28,041 bases of DNA from positions 1 through 28,041 of the forward strand of contig DGTR01000025.1 in the NCBI GenBank assembly GCA_002394395.1. The letters run 5' to 3'. Under the pieces are notes generated by a model. The model was given only the letters and a program-made list of their open reading frames with translations, had not been told where the DNA came from and made no database searches. A program made the position numbers and the translations under genes. Shown in pieces: positions 1 to 6,200 of the stretch (the stretch's first letter is position 1; each line of letters starts with the position of its first letter). The DNA is from Bacteroidales bacterium UBA4331. GTDB lineage: Bacteria > Bacteroidota > Bacteroidia > Bacteroidales > Paludibacteraceae.

Positions 1-13
1 ACGAAAGTTTTTA

Positions 14-117
14 GGCGGACGGGTAGACCGGCGGACACCCTTGTTTATAAATCTCACACACACGCGTGTGTGTATAGTTTTAGGAAAAGGGTGTCCGCCC
101 GTCCGCCTGGTCTACCC
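14..117. repeat. Long imperfect inverted repeat with a perfect 18-bp palindromic centre
   Basis: The centre at 56-73 is ACACACACGCGTGTGTGT, a perfect palindrome made entirely of alternating purine and pyrimidine. Around the same centre point (between 64 and 65), 30-42 pairs perfectly with 87-99 (13 bp) and 21-29 pairs with 109-117 (9 bp), with a 9-nt bulge at 100-108. The right arm includes the stop codon of the VapE gene. It could be a terminator, a cruciform-forming site, or the end of a mobile element; the sequence alone does not decide. The pairing itself is certain. Confidence 0.85.
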
Positions 118-1332
118 TCTACCTTCTATATTGCGGTTTGCGTTGACCTCTTCCATGCCTCTTTCGCGTACCAGCCATCCGCGTGTACGGGCTTTCCCGA
201 TCCGCTTGCTCTGGAAGCCTGCCTGCTGGAGCACCATTCCTAAGCGGCTCATACTCATCGGTTTTTTGATACTTCCCCAGGAGACGAGCTTGTCGGAGAT
301 CTCGGCGGTGGTCATGAACTGGCCTTCGCCGGCACGGGGGATGTCGAAATAGACGGCGAGGAGCTGCTCCTCGTTCTCCTGCGCACGGAAGTCATCGTTA
401 TGCGCCTCGAGGAGGTCGATGTCGTCGAGGTCGAACCAGTACTGGAAGCCCAAGTCGATGAGGTACTTCGCCTGTGCGTAGATCTGCTCGTACGGGAGGG
501 TGATATGGAAGGGGTTGAGGATGCTCTGAGCCTGGAAGGGCAGCCATCGGCGGTTGCCGGTGATGTCGGTCAGGAACTCCTGTTTGTTGCCGGACGCACA
601 GAACGACGCGAGCCTTATCCGCCGCTCCTTGGTATAGCCGTAGGCGGCACGCTCGGAGATATCCGAGGCGGTGATGACAGACTTCATGACGTTCAGTTCG
701 CGCGGGCCCATGGCATCTATCTCGTCCAGGGCGATGAGTCCGTACTCGGCTATACGCAGCCGCTCGTCTTTGTTGAGCTGGGTGCTGTTCGCCATCTTAC
801 AGCTGTAGGCACGCAGCTCGGGCGGCAGGAGGTGTTCCAGCCACGTGGTCTTGAAGATCCCCTGCTTGCCGACGAGGACGAGCACCTGCTGGTTGACGAC
901 CTCGTCGCTGAGCCACGACGCCACCATCGCCACGAACCACTTTCGGAAACAGTTCACCCAGAGCTTCTGCTCTTCTTCGCCGCCGGCGACGGTCACACGG
1001 CTCGCGAGCCAGGCTATCCAGTCGGGTTGGTCGGTGGTGTACGGACGGCAGTTAAGCACGTACTCACGCAGCGGATGGACGTCCGGGATACGATGGCTCT
1101 GCAGCACCGCCAGCACCTCCCGCGCCGTGATCTGCAGCCCGCTCTCTGCCGAACAGTCGCAGACGATATCGTTCACATCCGCCGTCGTGATATCCCGCCA
1201 GCCCGTAACCTGTAACCCGTCCCCCATCACCGCGATCTGCACTTTGTTGGACACCACGTCGTGCCGCAACCGTCCCGATGCCACGTAGTTCTCATAGATG
1301 TAGGTACATACGATTTCTTGTCTATTTGCCAT
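112..1332 (-). CDS. VapE/VirE-family P-loop ATPase (phage or satellite replication type)
   Basis: The 406-residue product resembles the virulence-associated E family, whose members are helicase or primase-linked ATPases common in integrated elements and phage satellites. Visible motifs are a Walker A GKQGIFKTT at residues 155-163, a Walker B LIALDEID at 199-206, a sensor-like CASGNK at 245-250 and the arginine motif GNRRW at 259-263. A winged-helix-like tail covers roughly 335-390. Many Bacteroidetes VapE proteins carry an extra N-terminal BT4734-type region; it is absent here. The ATG at 1330-1332 follows a divergent spacer shared with the ATPase gene at 1560. Its GC-rich codon use contrasts with that AT-rich neighbour. 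The family call is firm; a role in mobile-element replication is inferred from family knowledge. The TAG stop lies in the right arm of the inverted repeat. Confidence 0.85.
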   Translation of the reverse strand: MANRQEIVCTYIYENYVASGRLRHDVVSNKVQIAVMGDGLQVTGWRDITTADVNDIVCDCSAESGLQITAREVLAVLQSHRIPDVHPLREYVLNCRPYTTDQPDWIAWLASRVTVAGGEEEQKLWVNCFRKWFVAMVASWLSDEVVNQQVLVLVGKQGIFKTTWLEHLLPPELRAYSCKMANSTQLNKDERLRIAEYGLIALDEIDAMGPRELNVMKSVITASDISERAAYGYTKERRIRLASFCASGNKQEFLTDITGNRRWLPFQAQSILNPFHITLPYEQIYAQAKYLIDLGFQYWFDLDDIDLLEAHNDDFRAQENEEQLLAVYFDIPRAGEGQFMTTAEISDKLVSWGSIKKPMSMSRLGMVLQQAGFQSKRIGKARTRGWLVRERGMEEVNANRNIEGRG

Positions 1333-1347
1333 ATCATTTACGATTTA
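1330..1347. repeat. 18-bp direct repeat, left copy
   Basis: CATATCATTTACGATTTA occurs here and again, perfectly, at 2726-2743. This copy includes the start codon of the VapE gene (CAT on the plus strand). The two copies bracket the ATPase gene at 1560-2708. Confidence 0.85.
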
Positions 1348-1350
1348 TTG

Positions 1351-1482
1351 ACTTTGTACATTGTTACTTTGTCGCTCGAAATGTTTTCGTGTTGGACTAC
1401 TGATTAAAATAATTTGCATATAGATAATTAACTCATAATAAGCATTTTATACATCACACAACTTTGTATCACACAACTTTGT
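1351..1482. promoter_or_regulatory. Two pairs of ACTTTGT boxes, possible operators in a divergent spacer
   Basis: ACTTTGT occurs at 1351-1357 and 1366-1372, and again at 1461-1467 and 1476-1482. Both pairs have exactly 15 bp from start to start. The second pair belongs to a perfect 15-bp tandem duplication (1453-1467 and 1468-1482). The boxes lie in the 227-bp spacer between the VapE and ATPase genes, which are transcribed away from each other, and the second pair ends 10 bp before the -33 box at 1493. A binding site for a regulator is plausible, but no regulator gene is visible in the window. Confidence 0.45.
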
Positions 1483-1492
1483 GTTAGATTTA

Positions 1493-1524
1493 TTTGCATA
1501 TATCAAAAAAAAGTTGTACCTTTG
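1493..1524 (+). promoter_or_regulatory. Bacteroidetes-type promoter of the ATPase gene
   Basis: The -33 box TTTG (1493-1496), a 20-nt spacer and the -7 box TACCTTTG (1517-1524) match the known Bacteroidetes housekeeping sigma-factor consensus. This decides the start codon: any upstream ATG in the same frame would lie in the promoter, so translation should begin at 1560. Confidence 0.8.
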
Positions 1525-1559
1525 CAGCAAATTTTGAAAAACGAAAATTATACTACGCT

Positions 1560-2708
1560 ATGAAATCCACTCACAATGAACTGCAAAAACCATTTGTTTT
1601 TGGTCAAGCAATAGGTGTAAACCACTTTATTGGTCGTGAACGCGAGTTAAAACGTTTAACCGCCAATTTCTCGCATGGCATCAACACGATTCTGATGGCT
1701 CCCCGTAGGTGGGGTAAAACCTCTCTGGTAAAACGGACGATGTCCGAAATCAAAAATGATTACATAAAGGTCATATACATCGATGCTTATTTTTGTCGGA
1801 ACGAATATGATTTCTACAATCATTTCGCTGAGTGTATTCTCCATCAGACCAACTCAAAGTTTGAGCAGTGGGCGGAAACAGCCGGTGAGTTTCTTATGCG
1901 CTTGACACCTAAAATTTCGTACAATCTTCCTTCTGCTGAAGAGTATTCCGTATCATTAGGGATAACTCCCCGCACCCACCAACCGGAGGAGATTCTTCAA
2001 TTGCCGGAGATCATCGCGCACCGGAAAAACATCCATTTAATGATTTGCATAGATGAGTTCCAACAAATAGGCGAATTTACGGATAGCATGACCGTACAAA
2101 AGCGTATGCGGAGTGTTTGGCAACATCAAGAACATGTTAACTACTGTTTATTTGGTAGTAAAAAACATCTACTACAAAATATGTTTCTCAAAAGTAGTTA
2201 TCCTTTCTATAAATTCGGCGATATTATACCTTTGGATCCTATAGAGGAAAAAACATGGTTGCCATACCTACAACAAGGATTTAAATCGTGGGGTAAAAAT
2301 ATCTCCGAAGATATAGCACGCCAATTATGCCAAAAAGTTCAATTACATCCTTCTTATATACAGCAATTAGCATGGCTGACGCTGCTCAATACGGATTCAG
2401 AAGCAACCGAAAGTGCCCTACAGCAAGGATTGGACGATCTTATTAATGAGAATAGCGCACTTTTCATTCAACAGACAGAGCACTTGACACCCTATCAACT
2501 GAATTTTCTATATGCAATGCTGGACGGAATAACATCTGATTTCGCAAAAGAAGATATCCGTGAGCAGTATCAATTGGGTTCATATAGTAATATAGCACGT
2601 ATTAAGACCGCACTTATCGAAAAGGAACTGATTGATACTTATAAAGGCGCAGTCGTTTTTGCCGATCCAGTTTTCGTCCTTTGGATGCGAAGAAATATGA
2701 ATCAGTAA
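1560..2708 (+). CDS. ATPase_2-family AAA+ ATP-binding protein
   Basis: The 382-residue product has the plan of the ATPase_2 (archaeal-type) STAND/AAA ATPases that are abundant in Bacteroidales. An N-terminal FIGREREL motif lies at residues 23-30, Walker A APRRWGKTS at 47-55 and Walker B ICIDEFQ around 162-168. The C-terminal third looks like a winged helix (about 300-380). Its cellular role is unknown; relatives are often in accessory or defence-rich regions. The upstream in-frame ATG at 1494 lies within the promoter, so I chose the ATG at 1560. The gene is clearly more AT-rich than the VapE gene beside it and is flanked by 18-bp direct repeats, which together suggest separate acquisition. 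No partner gene sits in the same operon. Confidence 0.8.
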   Translation: MKSTHNELQKPFVFGQAIGVNHFIGRERELKRLTANFSHGINTILMAPRRWGKTSLVKRTMSEIKNDYIKVIYIDAYFCRNEYDFYNHFAECILHQTNSKFEQWAETAGEFLMRLTPKISYNLPSAEEYSVSLGITPRTHQPEEILQLPEIIAHRKNIHLMICIDEFQQIGEFTDSMTVQKRMRSVWQHQEHVNYCLFGSKKHLLQNMFLKSSYPFYKFGDIIPLDPIEEKTWLPYLQQGFKSWGKNISEDIARQLCQKVQLHPSYIQQLAWLTLLNTDSEATESALQQGLDDLINENSALFIQQTEHLTPYQLNFLYAMLDGITSDFAKEDIREQYQLGSYSNIARIKTALIEKELIDTYKGAVVFADPVFVLWMRRNMNQ

Positions 2709-2949
2709 TCCAATACGTCAAAGATCATATCATTTACGATTTAGTCATTTACCCATTGGGGTCCCCGACGGGCGCTAACGCAGTGCGTCCGATGGGGAGA
2801 GCGTAGCGTAAGGCGAGTTTCTATTGAGCGGCTGTGCCGCGAGTCGTAACGAGCCTTAACGTAAGCGAGTGCAAAGGTACGGAAAATATCTGACATATCC
2901 GTTCCAGAAATTGGGAACGTCACCTAACTTGCTGATTCATAAATGATAA
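2709..2949 (-). other. Gene-free stretch with GC-rich hairpins behind a promoter-like sequence
   Basis: No convincing protein is encoded. On the minus strand a -7 box TACCTTTG (2872-2879) is followed by CA and preceded by a 20-nt spacer containing TATGTC, as in the stronger promoters of this window, but the -33 position reads AACG. Downstream of it (leftward) lie GCGGC-TGT-GCCGC at 2828-2840 and the palindrome GGGGTCCCC at 2758-2766, plus many short tacg/gcgt repeats. It may make a small structured RNA, or it may be decayed DNA. Confidence 0.35.
2726..2743. repeat. 18-bp direct repeat, right copy
   Basis: This is the perfect partner of the copy at 1330-1347, placed 18 bp after the stop codon of the ATPase gene. 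It runs on into more ATTTAC-type sequence, so it may instead belong to the family of short low-complexity arrays found elsewhere in the window. Confidence 0.85.
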
Positions 2950-3149
2950 GGCACGGCTAATTGTTGCCGTGCCACATTTTTTGTCGTTAGAAAGTTGGAT
3001 GTAATTCAGCCCCGGATGCTCCAGATGGTAGGCATAGATGTCCATCCATTGGGCGTACTTGAGGGGTAACTCGAAATCGTGGAAGAGAATGCTAAGTTCT
3101 CCTTCTTCTTTTTTTTGAGCAGAAATTGATACTTGGTCATAATGATTTG
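2920..3149 (-). pseudogene. Short two-frame relic, or a gene using -1 frameshifting
   Basis: From the ATG at 3147-3149 the minus strand encodes MTKYQFLL and then lysines over a run of eight A. The zero frame soon becomes low-quality sequence. In the -1 frame the text continues as plausible protein (EEGELSILFHDFELPLKYAQ, then WMDIYAYHLEHPGLNYIQLS). The junction holds A AAA AAG, the classic -1 slippery heptamer, in the correct phase. The -1 frame then runs through the hairpin at 2950-2973 and stops at 2920-2922. I do not recognise the protein. A decayed gene with a homopolymer indel is the simpler reading. Confidence 0.4.
2950..2982 (+). terminator. Rho-independent terminator-like hairpin
   Basis: GGCACGGC (2950-2957) pairs perfectly with GCCGTGCC (2966-2973) around an 8-nt loop and is followed by ACATTTTTTTG. 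It could end the ATPase transcript, whose stop codon is 241 bp upstream. Confidence 0.65.
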
Positions 3150-3169
3150 ATTTATTGGGTAAGTTATTA

Positions 3170-3210
3170 TAAAAAAAAACAGACCCACGATTAAGTTTCG
3201 TAGGTCTGTT
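3170..3210 (-). terminator. Terminator of the large repeat-protein gene
   Basis: On the minus strand the stem AACAGACCTACG (3210-3199) pairs with CGTGGGTCTGTT (3189-3178), with one mismatch, around a 9-nt loop. A run of T follows directly. It starts 21 bp after the TAA stop of the gene at 3232. Confidence 0.85.
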
Positions 3211-3231
3211 CGTTTTTCTAAAATATGCTAT

Positions 3232-6200
3232 TTACTTGACCTCTTGCCCTGTTAGCGTGTAAGTCTTGTCATCACGGAAGATGAAGATTTGACCATCCAT
3301 CATCACTTTGCGTGCGGGCTCCGAAGTATATACATTGTTTATATCTGTCGGGTCATTCGGTTTATAGGTCGCAGTGACAGTCATATCTCCGGCCACGAAG
3401 CTAAAGTCACTATCCCATCCCATGAAGTAATAGTTCTCGCGAACCGGGTTTTCCGGCGGTGTAGCCGCTTGTCCGTACTCGACGATATCTACTTTCAGTT
3501 CCGTACCATCGTAATCCACAAAGGTTACCGTGTAACTATTACGTGTGCTGTTGTAGGTCGCCGTGTAGGTGGCATCGCCGGTAACGGCTGCAACGGCAGG
3601 TGTCCAACCAGCAAAGGTGTAGGTAAACTCAGCCGTAGCAGGTTTGGTTGGGTCAGCATGTGTTGGTGTCTCGCCTTCTACGACTATCGTTTGGTCAATT
3701 AGCGAATCGTCATCTTGTAACCATGTAATGGTGTAACTTCTCGGCAAGCGGAATACCGCCGTTACCGTCATGTCCGCCAATGTAACATCAAACCCGCGGT
3801 CCCAACCGTCAAAGAAATATCCATCGCGAGCAGGTACCGACGGAGCGACAGCAGCCACGCCGTACGCCACTTGCTGTTCTGATAGCAGGGTATGATCCCA
3901 GTTCTGGAAAGTGATGGTATATTCGCGCGGCGCAGGAACAAAGACTGCTTCAAAAGTCACATCTTCCGTAATAGTCTCCACATCCGGTGTCCAGTAAGCA
4001 AAGGTGTAAACGAGTTCCTCTGTAGGCTCTTTGGTCGGTGTACCGAGCGGATAATAAATGCTGCTTGCCGGCAAACCTTGAACGGCTTGGACAGTATAAG
4101 TCTCTACTCCATTCACCCGATAGGTGACGGTGTACAGCGTTTCCGTAAAGACGGGCTCCACGGTGATGTTCGCCGTGATATGCTGCATATCCACATCATC
4201 ACCGGAGAAATAATCTCTCCATTTTACGAAGGTATATCCCTCGCGTGCCACTTCAACACCCGTGGCAGCTTCTCCGTCGTTTACTTGTTCGGAACCGAGG
4301 CTGCTTCCGTCCCAGTTCTTATATGTCACCGTCCATACTTTGATGTCCTCGCCATAGAGAGCGGTGATATTCACATCTTCCGTAATCGTAGTGTACGGTT
4401 TGTCCCAACCGCTGAAGTGCCAACCGCTAATCTCGGGGGCTGACGGAGGCGTTGCGTCTTTTCCTTCATCCACCATCTGTGTATCAAGGAGCGGTGCTCC
4501 ATCTTTGCCGTAGAAACGGACGGTGTATTGCGGTGTCGGGTCGTAGTACTCGAAGTTAGCCGTGAAGCCGAGGACATTATCGCTGATAGCCGGTACATTC
4601 AGATATGCCAGACTGTCGTACGAAGAGGGATCCCACGAAGACCATCCGAGGAAGATTGCGTTCTCTTCCGTCGGGTCGGCAGGCATGGTTACACTACCAC
4701 CGCAAGGAACAACCTCGCCGTAATAACCGTTCACTTTGCCAAATCCCTCCGCCGTGAAGTCAAGTTGCTTCGGATAGCCGTTGCCGTACACGCCGTCAAA
4801 GACAATCAGTTTCTTTGTGGTCGTGACATTCAAAGTCTCCGTTTCTCCGGGACCTAACATATAATGTACCCCTTCATCGGTGTATCCTTCAATAAGATAC
4901 GCGGGTTTGTTCACGCGCGCCAGGGTCAGTCCGGCACCTTTCATGCCTTTGCGGTCAAGGACAAGCACCGTCTCGTTATATTGTACAGGGATGACGCTCC
5001 GCAGACCGTTGAAATAGAAGCCACCTTCGCTGGTCAGCACTTGCACTTCCTGATCTGCATTGACAAGGAGAGGATAATACATCTGTATCTCCATCGTCTC
5101 GGAATACACGGTCTGAGCCGTACCGTTCCCGTGCGCATAGAAACGATAGTACCGCTTGCGCTCAAAAGGCAGTTCGTTATAGTACTCCACGAGTGCCGTA
5201 ACTTTGCGGTCGAAGGTCATGACTTTGTTCACATCGTAACCCGTAATCTCGCCCACTTGGGTACCTGTCGTCCAACTGATTTCACCATTGCCAAGCGGCG
5301 CACCCGACTGGAAGTAAACGGTCACAGGCGTGTTGGTCTTCACGCTTGCACGGAAAGTGAGTGAATCGCCAACCATCGCCATAGTCTTGTTGTTCTCGAA
5401 TTGGGTAAACATCCATGAAGCGAATTTCCAGTCCTCGTTACGGTTGCAGATGTGCTCAGCCATATCCATGTCCAAGTTCACATAGACATCGTATTTGGCA
5501 AACACATTAAGCGGCTTATGCACATTGGTATAGTCTTTGCTCCAACCGGTGAAGGTGCCATTTTTCGCACGGCTCGGATCGATAGCCGGTGCGTGCTGTC
5601 CGCCCATTGCAGGAGGTGTGGCATCATTTCCGGCAGCGACTTCCTCACTCTTGAGCAAGGTGGCATCTGCATCGTAGAAGTCCACTTTGTAGGTCGGCGT
5701 ATACTCGTCGATATATAACGGACATGCCGGCATGGTTATTTTCAGATAATCGCTGTTCTCTTGCACACGAGCAGGCAGATTACTGGTGTATCTGTAATCG
5801 CGGCAATCGGCAGGTTTCGCATAGTTAAAGGTCTCATCCGCGCCATAGTAAGCCGTTACAAAACCGTCCCGGAACAACGGATACTTGTAATATACTCTCT
5901 TGATGGCAGAGGTATCTTGCTCACCTGAGCCCACATGGTTGGCAATCATACGATATTGGCGATACGCCTCATAGCCTGTTTCCGTCAGCACTTTCTTGTA
6001 CTGCACCGTATGACCCGTACGCGCATCATTCGTGGCAATAGTGCCGGACTTGATAGTACGCCATGTAGTACCGTCTGCACTCTCTTGTAATTTGTAATTG
6101 GTTTGGCCTATCGCTTTGATTGTTCCCTCAATGCGCAACTGCTCTCCATACTTGACAGTATTCGTGGCAGAGAGAACATTTTGGGTAACTTTAGGTGTAT

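Noticed and set aside
400..1215. Long plus-strand open frame (271 codons) opposite the VapE gene
   Set aside because: The opposite strand has clear Walker A and B motifs; the plus frame is low in family-like sequence and is a by-product of GC-rich codons.
2741..2923. 60-codon minus-strand frame
   Set aside because: Its beginning overlaps a promoter-like sequence, and its remainder is hairpin-rich DNA without protein-like character.
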